Assembly: GCA_022579005.1 (NCBI GenBank)
Contig: MU401608.1
Coordinates: 1-64,000, forward strand
DNA from: Poronia punctata
Taxonomy: Eukaryota > Ascomycota > Sordariomycetes > Xylariales > Xylariaceae
Length of the DNA stretch: 64,000 nt
Direction of reading: 5' to 3'
Position 1 is the first letter of the stretch; each line of letters begins with the position of its first letter. A program made the position numbers and the translations under genes. Under the pieces are notes generated by a model. The model was not told where the DNA came from. It saw nothing but the letters and a program-made list of their open reading frames with translations, and searched no databases. This document shows positions 35,901 to 49,100 of this stretch, piece after piece.

Positions 35901-37557
35901 ACAAGTCGTAGATAGATGCTATATTAAATCGTCAGAATTAAAGCTGTTTGGAGACCCCGCACTACACGCCAATTGGCCCCCCACGATTTCCCCCCTCCAA
36001 CAAAAACCACTCAAGAGCCAGTCTCCCTGCGTTGTGAATATTCTATTATGAAAGGAGTAATGCACAAACAACTTGATAAAGGCAACAGGCCTGAGGACGC
36101 CTCCAGCTTGATTGGTGTCTAGGTATGACCTATTGGCCGGATAGTTATACAAATATGTCCGTCTGTATCTTCCATGTACCGTATTTTTCTTGGGATAGTT
36201 TGACAATCTAAATTAGTTTTGGTATAAACTGACAAGTATACTCCCTCAAGCCAAGAGCATTGTTGGCACACACCCAGGCAAGCCAGGCTAGGGCTTTGCA
36301 AGCGTCGTGTGAGAGATTCCTGTCACACCTCCGGCGTGCACAGGATGATAAGATACCTAATACGTACTCTGAAGCCCCCTAGGTTAGTATTTTAGGTACC
36401 GCCTACCTACTGCACGAATTAGGGCCCCTGTTTAGTACCCGAAACCACTAGTACAGAGCCGGGATGGTCGGGACTGTGCCTGTCTGTAGCTCCATCCTCT
36501 CCCACGTCGGAACTCAGCCCACTGCAGTGTTGCCGAAGAGATGCTACCGTGTTGATATGCATCCGAACCGCTTTATTCACGGGTCCATGGCCCTTCAGAG
36601 GTCGCATGTGATACCTACTCGGCGTACCAAATGAACCGTTGAGAGAAGGGTATGGTTGGCGAGCTTGGCGACGGCCACCCATTCATCTCATTTCTCTCCC
36701 ACTTTGAGCCCGCTCAGCGCCCTCCATATTTTCTGCCGATTCTCCTGCTTTTTTGGATTTTGGTAGCCACATTATTTTTCCTTCTTGAAATCTAACCTAG
36801 GGCAACTCCTTGCAGTCGCGCCAGCCGGATCTTCGTCGCTGGTGAGGGTCTGTTGACCGCCAACGCATTATCTCCGCCCCATGCTAGTTATCGTCACCGT
36901 TTGCCAATAACAGCTCGAAGCCTCACTTCTTATTCCTGCTCCCCTCCCCCCTCTCTTTTCCTCTCTCCCACCCTCTCCCTCCCTCCCCCATCCTCGTCTT
37001 AATCACCATCCACAGCCCTCTTTACACGTCATTCCCCCAGACCATACCATCATGCATGCCTAGGCAGCCATGCCCGGCCCCAATCTCACCATTTCCCAAT
37101 CTATCCTTCAAGTAATATCTGGTGACCCCAGCTACTTGTACCATCGTCTTACAATCGGACAGGGCTGTGAGATAATCGAATTGCAATCCGTGTTCCCCGC
37201 CTAGAAGCGCTAAGTCATCCATGCCCAAGCTGGTTACGCATCGGTTCAAGTATTGGCTCGAACACCTGGATTCGTTGGTATCCGGCCCACGATCGCCTCA
37301 AGCCTCGACCGCGTTCGAAAGGGGTATTTCATCATCTGCCCCGTCTTCGCCTGTCGCCCGCCTAAACTAGTCGCTGGTGCGTCTGCGTGGCAACGTAGCT
37401 GAGACGGCGGACCCAACATAACACTGGTACCCCGTCTTTGACACATGCTCACTGGCCTCCTTCTTTCTTTTTTTGCATGATACCTATGAGGTATTGACTG
37501 GATACGTCGATATTATTGGGAATCCACAGTACCAATCTTCACTCAGAGACCGTCGTC
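29984..37557. other. Gene-poor 7.5-kb region
   Basis: Between two divergent genes lie 7.5 kb in which I can support no complete gene. Base composition is ordinary, so this is not the RIP-type AT block. It contains (GTACCTTAG)2.9 at 30829-30854, a CT-rich run at about 36940-36990, and isolated coding-like frames at about 31127-31360 and 32190-32282. The longest ORF (33087-33719 +) resembles nothing I know. Lineage-specific genes, lncRNAs or decayed genes are possible. Confidence 0.45.
30829..30854. repeat. (GTACCTTAG) tandem repeat
   Basis: Almost three copies of the 9-mer GTACCTTAG, partly palindromic, in the gene-poor region. It is a compact case of the TACCTA/TAGGTA motif found throughout the window's spacers. 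Confidence 0.8.
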
Positions 37558-40253
37558 ATGTCCGCATCGACGCAAGCTTCGTCTTCGTCTCCGACATTAT
37601 CGGATAGCAGCCGCTTTTCCGCGATTTGGAAGAAAGTCACCGGCAAGGGCCACAAGACGACCTCGCCACCAGATACCTGCTCGGAACCAGGCTTGTCCCG
37701 TGCCTCTTCACGTAGCTCGGGCTTGATCCAAAGAGTCTCACGGAGGGTCGTTCCTAACCTACCTAGGGCAAAGACGTTCAAGAGGCAATTATCTGAGGAG
37801 AGGGAGAGGCTAGAACCCGTTCAGCCCAGCCCCGCCGAAAGAAGGGCCGTCTCGGTCGATAGGCGACTACATCACCACCGTGGCGCCTCTCGTTCGAGCC
37901 AGTTTTTGCCTCGCGCAAGCGCGCCCGGCTTCTTCGATGACGTTGATCTAGGGACGAGCAAGATCGACGCCCTTGCTCAGCCCATATCAACGCCTCAAAG
38001 TCCTGCTGATGAAAAGCAATTTTTGAGTCTCAACAACGTTAGTGCCACGAATATAGCCGAAGATGAAAACCTCACCGATGAGCAAATGCCCATAGGTCTA
38101 TATCCCGAGACGCGCTCGGCCGCCGATGGCCGGTCTGTGGACACCGCTCAGTACGACGCCATGATACATGACGAGCTAGAACGAAAATGGATCCTGAACC
38201 TCAGCATGCATTTCCGCGATAAGTCGAAGCGGGAGAAATTCTTCGTTACTTACAGAGAAAGACACTCGGTATGGAGGCGGGTGACTATTTCCATCGACTA
38301 CCGGAATGCTCCCGATGATTCCCTCGAGAAAGAGCTGCTCAACATTAGTTTCCAGAGAGAGAAGAGCGACAAGATCTACGAGGCCATTCGTGAAAGCCTC
38401 CAAGATATTCAGTTTTATGATACCGTCACAAACCTAAAATTACAGACCGCTGAAGGTAGACTTCACGTACATGTAGTTGAAGATGTGAATGTATGTGGAC
38501 CTTCATAATACTATGGGCGCTAGCTAATAGTGTCATCCAGGAAATTATACAGTATCCAAGTGTTCGTACGTTCCAGCACCTCGGCTGTCGGCGCATTCGA
38601 GAGAGCGATATCGAGTTCGACTCTCACATGTCTGGTTTTGTGTACAAAGTCCGGGTTGACGGACAGACGCTCATCAAAAAGGAGATACCGGGCCCAGACA
38701 CCATAGAGGAGTTCCTGTACGAGGTGAATGCCCTCAACTCGCTCCAGTTTTCGAATAGCGTCATTGGTTTCCACGGGGTAGTCGTCGACGAAGACGACCA
38801 ATCCGTCAAAGGACTCCTCATTAGTTTTGCTAAGCAAGGTGCTCTTGTTGACCTTATCTATGACTCGCGAGAAGGCACGGGGCCGGAGTTACCTTGGGAT
38901 GTTCGAGAGAGATGGGCAAGGCAGATTGTGCAGGGACTTTCTGATCTCCATGAATCGGGCTTCGTTCAAGGCGACTTTACTCTCTCCAACATTGTTATTG
39001 ACGATTTCGGCGACGCCAAGATCATAGACATCAACAGGCGAGGTTGTCCAGTCGGTTGGGAACCGCCAGAGGCATTGCCCCTCCTTGACAGCCATCAGCG
39101 GATTTCCATGTATATTGGCGTCAAGTCCGACCTTTATCAGCTAGGCATGGTGTTGTGGGCGCTGGCGACACTAGATGATGAGCCCGAGGCACGGCGTCGG
39201 CCTCTTCGGCTGAAGCCCGACCTCGATGTGCCTCTGTGGTATCGTCAGATAGTGGAGAGTTGTCTAAGCGAAAGTCCGCGCGATAGAATGCATGCTACCA
39301 CATTGCTCACCATATTCCCGGAAATGGCGTGCAACGACGCGTACGAGGAGCGGGTGGTGCCATCGATTTCAGTAAAAGACTACACTTCGTTCGAAAATTA
39401 TGCGACGGATGAGAGTCCTGACCCTCCAAGACAGAGGACGGTCAAACCCCGCAGCAGTTGGCCATACTCCACGGTTAGTAACACGCAGGCGACTTCACCA
39501 AGCTTCTCAGAGGAGGAGCCATCCTATCCACCGCGTGGTCGTTCTCCTCCTAGCCCTCGCCGGACACATCATGGTTTATACGAGCAGCCTTATGTTGACA
39601 GAGATGCAACGTGGGTGGCGCCGCATGATGACGCAGTTGTGGATGATGAACCCGCTGCGGAAGAGGTAGGGGCTGGGGCACCAGGAGACCTGGAAACCAC
39701 AGCTGTTTTCGCGAACGGAATGTCAATGGAGGAAGAACTCGAGCAAATCGAGGCGAATCTCCGAGCTGAGACTAGCCTGAAAAATGAGCAGACTCAGCCG
39801 ACTGGTGGTGATAGCCAGGCGCATGACGCTTTGTTGGAAACAGACGCCGCGGAACCATATGCAGCGGCTAGTGGCCAGGACGAGGAGCAGATATTGCTAG
39901 GCGAGGATGAGTCCAACGTGCTCACTCCCACAGAGTCGATAGCATCCGAGGGTTCAGACGACACGCCAGTTCGAAAGATGCCAAAACCTGTTGAGTCAAC
40001 GGGTGGACTTTCGGAAAGCATGCAGAGACATGCAGATGTTAGTGAAGAACAGGTGGAGTTTACCAAGGAACAGGGAACGATCGATACAGATATCGACGAC
40101 CCAGATTCGGCTTATACATATGATAGGGGAGAAGTTGAAATCAAGGACATGCCCACACGGCTTACGGAACCGACGGCCGCTGTCTCTGACCTAAACGCGC
40201 CGCAAAACGACATACCCCTTTCGAAGGTAACGGCGGTTGGCGGGGTGGAATAA
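37558..40253 (+). CDS. Atypical protein-kinase-like protein
   Basis: Exons 37558-38490 and 38541-40253 give 881 aa. Residues 1-190 are Ser/Arg-rich and disordered. About 197-310 form a globular N-terminal domain (HDELERKWILNLSMHFRD...) seen in related fungal proteins. A kinase-like fold spans about 320-570: LIKKE (K357/K358, candidate ATP-site Lys), GLLISFAKQGALVDLIYD as hinge, H448ESGFVQGD456 with N461 as catalytic loop, and IIDINRR (D474) in place of DFG, then GWEPPEA like an APE motif. The HRD His and Arg are replaced by Gln and Gly, and DFG by DIN; the catalytic Asp, loop Asn and metal Asp remain. Activity is therefore possible but unproven. Residues from about 575 are acidic and low complexity. 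The start is the first in-frame ATG. The partner and pathway are unknown. Confidence 0.83.
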
Positions 40254-43137
40254 GCTACAGAGGAACAAACCTTACCAGCACGGGCCTTGTATAGAGGCAA
40301 CTGCTTGAGAAAAGAGGTGACTTCTGCTCATAGGCCTGGTTGCATCGAGGAGCACGAGGTTAGTACTGTACACGGGATAGTCCGATCCTATATTTCTTGC
40401 TTCTGTATCTCTCCCTTGTGTTTTCGATATACTTTCGGCCAGTTGTTCGGATCAAAGCAAGGTTTAAGGCGCCAGCATCGCTTCTGTACGATCTATCTCA
40501 TCTTAGATGAACCGCATTTAATCACGGGTAGCATTATGGTTGGAAAGCGGATACGAATTTACGACATTATATATATAGTAAAATAAAAACTTTTGACAAT
40601 GCAAAAAAAAAAAAAAAAAAAAAAAAACCACCTTCGAATTAGCGAGCCTTTATACTATGCATATATGTGGTCGTTTAACTGCCATCTCAGTCACCTGTTG
40701 AAAATTCCATCGCTAGCTCCTAGGTTGACTGTTGGTCGACAGGTACGAGTATATTGAGAAGCAGGCCGAATAGGAGGTACTTGAGCATTTTGGTAACATC
40801 TCAATCCGGGCTTTAATAATTCGCTTTTTTTAACTACGAGTAGGCAGCTGATATACGCGTAGAAGTTGCGAATCGAATATATCTGGACATCTGATCACCT
40901 GGCAGTAGAACGTAGCACTTACGAGTACATTCTATTCGAGAAGACGCCATGGACAACGAGTATGGAGATACTCGTAACTCATGATAGGATAAGACCTCAT
41001 AGCAGATGACCGATAACAGGCCAAACAATGTGGCAAAATTACAGGTAAGCGGGTAAAGCCTCAGACGTGGCGCAATGACGTATCGATAAAGCTGTGGCGA
41101 TACAGCAAAACATTTCTTTCTAGACAGAAACTGAAAGGCCTAGGCAATTCGAGTGGGGCCCAGGGCTGACTCCACTGGCTGTCCCTAACCATTTACCCCT
41201 TTCCTTATTGGCTAGGGAATTCGATGTAATGGATCCACAATGCCCGTTTGTTGGGAATAGAGGTACCTGTGGTACCTGCTAATCAACAGGCAAAAAGTTG
41301 CAGCAAATCAAGGTTCTAACAATTTGCAATTCGTAAATGGACACATTGCAATTGGCAGCCAGTCGACGTCTGCCGACAAATTAACAGGATATCAGAATCT
41401 TGTATCTGCACGTGAAATTGTCTACGTAGCACACCAGATAAAAATGCATGTAGAACTCTTTTAATCAAGTAGAGTTGGTCTTCACTGCTCTCAATGCCAA
41501 AGCCGAGGTCTGAAAGCTATCTGGGGAATGGGATGACGTAACAACAAGAATCCTCCACCACCTTCACAGAGGTCGTCAACTCGATCCCACAAAAGATAAC
41601 CCGCGGGGATCTGCGAGATATGATCACATTATGACAATTTTTGTCGTCAACAGCCACACCTCAAAAAGGCTGTGATGCTAGAAATGAAGTTCAAATCAAG
41701 CCGGCGGGCGGGTAGTGATACGATAATGTGGCCGGCAACGCGGGTGGGCACGGGCTGGAATCGGAATAAAATCGGGTTGACTTCCGAAGGTTGCACCCGT
41801 GTGCGTGCAAGGCAACTAGGTACTTACCTGCAGGAAACATGCCGACATCTGGCTAAATATATGCCCGATAACATGGAACTTAAAACTGAGAGCAAAATAT
41901 TGGGCTAGAGAATGGATTTAGAGGCTGCCTATAATCACGTGTTAGAAGGTTTCCTTTCTTCCACGCAGTTTACACGAGTATGAAGGGATAGGACGGCATT
42001 CAAGTACAAGTAGGTAGGTCAGGGAGTAGGGTGAAACAGGTTCCATGTCCATTTTGAGTCAAACTGGCTAGGACGTGAAGGATAGCGCCCATCAGATGAG
42101 AATGACAGTTTTGGGACGGACGTTGTCTAGGACTCCAGAAACGGAAAGATCCATGCAGCGGACCGGCTTGTTATTGGCTACTACCCCTGCCTTGCCAACC
42201 ACTACATCTGCCCCTTCCCCCAACAATTCAACAAATTTTGAGATCTACTTTGAGCGCATAGTGCGGACGGTTGTGTGGAGACAGATATATACAGTGCAAA
42301 GTTCAACCCCTTACGTACTTACAACAGCTTTTTCAGGGTTCCAAAAATTTCAGGACAGTGTGACCTACACAGTCAAGTCTCCACATTCCTGAGGAATTCT
42401 AGTATCTCTGAGGATTACCACGGACTCAGCAAAGGTGAACATTTTCAAGACTCCGCAAGTTGCTTCGACCTAAACAACAGTCAGTCCAGCAACATTCGAG
42501 GCGATTCGCATACCTCGGCTTCTTGTGACTGATCAATCATTGCCTGCGCTTGCATTTTGCCTCTGATTACGTGCATTTTCGTCACTCAATGGCTTCCGGT
42601 GGTTAGAAATTTCGGATACATATATACATCTAAACTAAAACCATAAGACATCCAAATCTTAACTTGATTTCTTTCATTCACGTTCCTCAAAAACTGCGAC
42701 CAGCATTGTTTCAAAATCTATCGGTAAGCGCCCTATCTCTATTTCAACACAGCTCACGCCACCCCTAGAACCCATAGGTAATTTTTTTCAGGGTTCGATG
42801 CTGGGTAGTCCCACTCACGTTATACTCCCCTATACCCACCCATCAACCAAGCACTCCCTGCAACCGGGCACAGTACGCACATGTGCCTTTGTACCTAGCC
42901 CGCCCTAGCCCGTGCAATGCCCGTGCATGTCGAGTTGAATAAATATCAAACCTAATCCACCTCCCATTTTTCTTCCCGCACTCCCTTCTAACTCTTAACA
43001 ACCAAACCGTTCCTTTTCTCCGCCGTCAAGCCAACTAACTCCGGACGGTAGGACACAGTTCCAACAGAGAGATACCATCGAAAAAATCGGAAAGCCTGAA
43101 AACGATAGTCGACGAAACCCCCGAACTGTCGTTCGCC
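40254..43137. other. Intergenic region upstream of OLE1
   Basis: This 2.9-kb spacer includes the 3' region of the kinase-like gene and a probable long OLE1 promoter and leader. A GTAAGC donor near 42724 and pyrimidine-rich sequence suggest a 5' UTR intron, but this is uncertain. ORFs at 41672-41908 and 42075-42392 show no family likeness. Confidence 0.5.
40603..40627 (+). repeat. Poly-A tract (25 A)
   Basis: Twenty-five consecutive A lie 350 bp downstream of the kinase-like gene, preceded by an AT-rich stretch. No target-site duplication marking a retroposed copy was recognised. Confidence 0.85.
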
Positions 43138-44695
43138 ATGGCATCCGCCTCCAGCGCGCCCAATGTCGGCGGCGTGGCTGACCCTGCCCACTACCCCGAC
43201 GGCACCAAGGACTACAAGCCGTTGAGGGGCAACCAGTACGACTTAAAGAAGCCTCACATTACGGAATATCCCATAACATGGGGCAACTGGTACAAGCACG
43301 TCAACTGGTTGAACACGTACTTTATCATTTTCATCCCTATGATGGGTTGCGTTGGAGCTTACTACACGCCTTTGAAACTGAAGACGCTGGCCTTCGCCAT
43401 CTTCTACTACTTCAACTCGGGTCTCGGCATCACTGCCGGATACCATCGACTCTGGGCCCATACATCATACAAGGCCTCCCTGCCTCTGAAGATCTACCTT
43501 GCCGCTATGGGCGCTGCAAGTGTTGAAGGCTCGGCTAGATGGTGGTCGAGGGATCACCGAGCTCATCACAGATATACCGAGTAAGTTGTGGGATGATGCC
43601 ATGATGGTAACAAACGCAAAATGCTAACCTGGCGGAACTACAGTACCGAGAAAGACCCCTACAGTGTCCGCAAGGGCCTTCTTTACTCCCATCTCGGTTG
43701 GATGGTCATGAAGCAGAACCCCAAGCGCATCGGAAGAACTGATATTTCGGATCTCAACGATGACCCCGTTGTTGTTTGGCAGCATCGTCACTGTAAGTCT
43801 TGAGTCCTATGCTATCTACTTCCAACCGTGACTAACACATTCACCACTAGATATCAAAACTGTCCTTACAATGGCCCTGATCGTCCCGACTCTTGTCTGC
43901 GGCTTTGGCTGGGGTGACTGGATTGGTGGCTTCGTCTACGCCGGCATTCTCCGAATCTTCTTCGTTCAGCAAGCCACTTTCTGCGTCAACTCGCTTGCTC
44001 ACTGGCTCGGCGACCAGCCCTTCGATGACCGCAACTCTCCTAGAGATCACGTTTTCACCGCTCTTGTCACCCTTGGTGAGGGCTACCACAACTTCCACCA
44101 CGAGTTCCCCTCGGATTACCGAAATGCGATCGAGTGGTGGCAATACGACCCCACCAAATGGTTCATCTGGACCTGCAAGAAGATCGGCCTGGCCTATGAC
44201 CTAAAGCAGTTCCGTCAAAACGAGATCGAGAAAGGCCGTGTCCAGCAGTTGCAGAAGAAGCTTGACCAGAAGCGATCCACCCTCGACTGGGGAACGCCCC
44301 TGGAGCAGCTCCCTGTCATCAGCTGGGACGACTTCGTTGCCGAGTCGAAGAACGGCAAGGCTCTTGTCTCGATTGCCGGTGTTATCCACGATGTGACCGA
44401 CTTCATCAAGGACCATCCCGGTGGAAAGGCACTCATCACATCCGCCATTGGCAAGGACGCCACTGCCATCTTCAACGGTGGTGTCTACCTCCACTCCAAT
44501 GCCGCCCACAACCTTCTGTCTACTATGCGCGTTGGTGTACTACGTGGCGGCTGTGAGGTCGAGATCTGGAAACGGGCCCAGTCCGAGAACAAGGATGTCT
44601 CCATATTGTACGATTCCTCGGGCAAGCGCATTGTCCGCGCCGGCGATCAAGTGACCAAGATCGTCAAGCCCACAGCGAGCGCCGATGCGGCATAA
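43138..44695 (+). CDS. OLE1: Acyl-CoA Delta-9 desaturase with cytochrome b5 domain
   Basis: Exons 43138-43580, 43644-43792 and 43851-44695 give 478 aa, normal for fungal Ole1. The enzyme sits in the ER membrane and puts the Delta-9 double bond into palmitoyl- and stearoyl-CoA using a di-iron centre and electrons from cytochrome b5. The three histidine boxes are H103RLWAH108, H140RAHH144 and H277NFHH281. Hydrophobic pairs around [18 protein letters not shown] and [17 protein letters not shown] form the membrane hairpins. The C-terminal cytochrome b5 domain (about 365-450) has the heme-ligand motif H386PGG and a second His in HSNAAHNLL. The start codon opens the usual Ala/Ser-rich leader before [17 protein letters not shown]. 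Codon use is strongly biased, fitting high expression. It is convergent with the SNF2 gene. Confidence 0.96.
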
Positions 44696-46193
44696 AAATA
44701 TCAGTGTACTTGTGATTTAAACAATAATACGGCGCTAATGACTAATCCGCACCCGGGAAGTCGATCAAGACGTTCAACCCGAAATGACGATGGCTTGAAG
44801 GCCCAACACGACAATATCTCATGTCCGTTGTCTACAGTTTGTAGCGCACTTTCGCGGAAGATGCCACACCTTCGTTCATTGAGCGTGATGGCAAGTGTCC
44901 GCGACTGAGAGAGTCGATGTACATGTATAAAAAAAGGAAAAAAAGAAAAAGAAGAAAGGACATCCTCTGGTGCTCCCGCCCCGCAAGGGCAAAAAAAAAA
45001 GATATCGCTAGACGAGATCGTATCTTGCGGCGTTACCGGAAAGACTTCGGACTATGAGGCGTTCATCGGGGGGTTTTTACGACATTGAATCATGACCAAA
45101 TGAATGACTCTAGATCAGTTTGGAAGCTTTAATAGAATAGCATTAAACTCATTTTATCAACAACCTTTTGGGTTCGAACCTGATGTGAATTGTGATGCCT
45201 GTTTTAAGGGTATACATGTACCTTAGGAGTACTTGATGTCTATGAGACCTAATAAGTGTAGTAGTCAACTGAAGACCTTGACATCTCCTTTTACCTGTAC
45301 CATATACTATGTTACATCTTCGTCTCGAAGTGAAAGCCCCTTTGATGTCATGTCGAGCCAAGAATTTGAACAATATGAGTACCTAGCTGGTAGCGCCGCC
45401 GCCGGAACTCACAAATGATACCATATTCGACTACGTATACGTGTACACAATAGACAAAAAGTAGGTACCTTGAGTTAGAAGCTCACTAAACAAACAAAAG
45501 AGAACGAAAGTTGGCAAATCATCCAGACATTATCTCATTAAAAAAGACCACTTTCTGCGTAGGTAGGTACATAACCTCCCTGAACCTTCCTTCCCTTCTA
45601 GGCCTGATCTATCGTAATAAAACGCGTGCATGCTAACTGCCGACTAAAATAAATTAGGTCCACAAGTTGGTAGCCCCCTATTGAATAGAATTTATCTAAT
45701 AGCGCAGAAAGAGCAGAGAGGAGCAGAGCAGAGCATATTTACTCAACTTCTTTTCAACCAGACGACGACGACGACGGCAGCAGCTATCTACTCCTTTTTT
45801 TCTTTTTTTCGATAACTGGGAAGCGTTGTCGTTCAGAATACTCCGAAGTAATAAATCAATAGGCAGGCAAGGGCACAGCAAATAAGCCGGTCTGAAAGGT
45901 TCCGCCCCTATCTGCTTCTCTGTCCGTTCCGCCTGACTGACCATGTCTCGGAAATGCAGGTAGATAGAGGTTTCCACCGGAAATGGCAGTCCAGCCGACC
46001 AGAATATAGATGCCCATGTCATCTCAGTAAAAAACAAACCCTTTATCCGTCCTACCAAGTACAATGATAACACCATCGCAATGCAAGGCAAGAAAATCAA
46101 AGCCCGTGGATGGAGAGAAAATAAAAAAGCGAACGCTACAAGACGCCAAAATTTGGAGATCGGTGTAGTTCAGAGGTAGTCTAGTCGACAGCT
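44696..46193. other. Convergent intergenic region OLE1 / SNF2 helicase
   Basis: About 1.5 kb of 3' flanks. Short frames on both strands lack family likeness. A self-complementary AGGTTCGAACCT-like patch at about 45170 is not a tRNA T-arm in context. Confidence 0.55.
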
Positions 46194-49100
46194 CTATTTG
46201 AAGAGATCCCTCAAGTCCATGAGTTTTTGTCTTGCCGCTTCTGCCTTGTCCATGACACGGTTTCTGTCCATACTGAGGCTGGCAAGCTGCTTTTTCTTAT
46301 CCTGGAGGGCGAGCATCTTCTCCTCGATACTGTCGCGCATCACGTAGCGGACAGTGCGGACAGGTCGTTTCTGGCCAAGGCGGTGAACGCGGTCGATAGC
46401 TTGAGCTTCGGCGGCCGGGTTGTATTGCGGCTCCATCATGTACACCGTGTTTCCCGTCACGAGATTGAGGCCGAGACCACCGGCAGAGATGGACACGAGG
46501 ATGATGTGGACCGAGGGTTCGTTCTGGAAAGTTTCCATGGCCGCACCTCGAGCTGGCCGGCTCATCTTGCCATCAAGCCGGACAAAACGGATCCCGGCCT
46601 CGCCGAGAGCGATTTCGATAAGATCGAGGTGGGATGTCCAAGCCGAGAAGATGACGGATTTGTATGGTGGTTCGTCCGGCCTCGCCGCACTCTCGGCTTC
46701 TGCTTTCATTAGGTCTTCAATCAGGGCCCGTGTCTTGGTGTGCGGGCCCGAGTAATCGGATACGCCGCCTTTCGGCCCGCCCTTGTTCTCTGCTTTGGCC
46801 GCACGATGGCCTTCGTGCTCGGCCTCGATCTTGGACTTGCGTATCTCGTTACACTGGAAGCGGATAAAGGCGCCACAAAACAGACAGTTGCCCGATTCCT
46901 CGCCGCCCGTCTCGTCTCTCCACGACTTTATACATCTCGGGCAAAGTAGATGGAAGCAGGCCGTCATGTGGCCGATGACGTCTTCTTCCCGCTCAGAGGC
47001 CATGTCCGCCTCGTCGTTGGCACCTATTCCCCGCTTGCATGACAGACAGACGTCCGTGTTGGTCTCCTCCATCAGTGCAAACGCTTCGTAGGAGCGTGAC
47101 TCGGCTACGGCTGGCTTGGTATCTTCATCATCGCTATCGAGGTCGATGGCCGAATCAGCCGTCATGCCTTGTACTAATTCTAGGTCTGTCTCGTTAAGGA
47201 GGTCTCTTCCGTGCGCACAGATCAACCGCAGCCTCAGAATGGACTGCAGGATATGGATGTACGCCCTGCCGCCGACCATCCGCTCCCGACCTGCTGCTAG
47301 CACTTGGACCTTATCCTGCGCGTTCTGCTCGAACAGGCTGTAAAGTTTCCGCTCGGCCGGGGAGAAGTCGAGCTTGACCAACTGATCCGTCCTCGGGGGC
47401 AGGTCGATCTTGTCCTTCAACCGTCGGAGCGTGATGCTGTCTACGAGGACCCGAAGCTTGGGCACTATTTCCGGGTCACACAGCTTGAAAGGAGCGGTGA
47501 TGTACTGCATGAACTTGCCCTTTTCGTCGAATGGTTTTAGTCGCAAGAAGGCAAGGAGGGCGGCAAGGTCATCCAGCTTGTTCTGGACCGGCGTGCCCGT
47601 GACAGCCCACCTCCGATTCGCTTGTAGCCGACATATGGCCTTGAACTGTAGTGTCGACTGTTCCCGGATCATGTGGGCCTCGTCGAGCACGATGCGGAAC
47701 CAGCCGATCTCCTCGAGCGGCCACGGACCGGATTTACCTTTGCTGCGAGCATTTACTTCGCTGGCCACGGAGCCGTATGTCGTCATCACAAGATCAAAGT
47801 CGGCAAGCTTACTGGCATCCTTGATTCGGTTAGAGCCATGGTAAATATAGTAGCTCAACTCTCCTGGCTTGATATGTGTCTTGATCTGATCCTCCCAGTT
47901 GGTGATAGTACTCAGCGGACAGACGAGAAGCGTAGCCCTACTATTCCGCTTGAGAGGCGTCAGTTCGAGTGGCGGTGGCGCTGGCACATTAAACTGGCGC
48001 GACGACTCCGCTTTCTTCCGCGGCGCCGGAGGTTGAGGTTGGATTGGATCCTGGGATGACCAGGTACGGGACTCGTCAAGTGTGGTAGCGACAAGCGACA
48101 GGATACTCAATGTTTTACCGAGACCCATCATGTCAGCCAGGATACCGCCTAGCGTCTCAGGTGGCTCCTGGTTGTACACCTGCCCAGTGATGACATTACG
48201 ATAGAGCTTCATGCCCCCGGTGCCGTAGGATAGTTGCCAGAAAGAATCAGGCGTGTGACCGGTCGAGGATAGCTCTCGTGGACGCTCTTTTTTGGTCATA
48301 AAGTACAGCCCCTGTTTCTGGTGCCGCAGCAGTTCCGTCTTCACAATAGAGCACGGCTCCATCTCGGGAAGGTCCTCACTCTTAGTGATGGTATCAAAAA
48401 CATTCATAACTTCGGACCGAATCTCCTCGACTGATCTATTTACCTGGGGCGCTGGCGGATAGGCATACTGTGGTCGCGCGGCCGGAATCGGTGGCGGCCG
48501 GGGCCCCTCGATTTCTTGAGGGTTCTCATACCGGATACCATTATCGTAGATGAATGGCTTCCTAAGCCAAACACCTTTCTGCGAAAGGTATTTCCCAACA
48601 GTTCTGGCCGCTTTTCTCGGCCCGTAGAGGACCAGGTCCAGATCGTAGCTCGTCGAGATGGGCCTACCAGCCTCTTCGCCCGCTACTCTCCGCCTGGCCG
48701 AGATTCTGCAGGTTGTCCTGATCTGTAGGCGCGGCGAGTCGAGCAAAGGCGCAAGGCCCCCAGCAGTATTCACGTCTAACGCCCCAACGGTCTTTCTGGT
48801 ATGGTCGTATGCATAGATATTATACGACGTGTCTCCGATTTTTCTCCTGAGCACAACCTTGACCGCAGGCCAGTGGCCAGGTAACATGGTAGCGATGGAA
48901 CCAGGTTTGGGGCAGGGTACCATATGGCAGTTCAATTTCGCACCTTGGACCATCCCGTAGCAAACCTCCTCGTCCTTCGGTGCCTGTACCATGAGGACAT
49001 CGGCATCTTCACCTACAATCCGAGATCAGCAAAAGGGCTGTCATAGCCAAGGTGGGAGAACAGCAGAACCTTACCTTCATTGGTGAGATCAACTGTTTCC

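Noticed and set aside
45165..45185. GGTTCGAACC patch resembling a tRNA T-arm
   Set aside because: No D-arm, anticodon arm or acceptor stem could be built around it on either strand.
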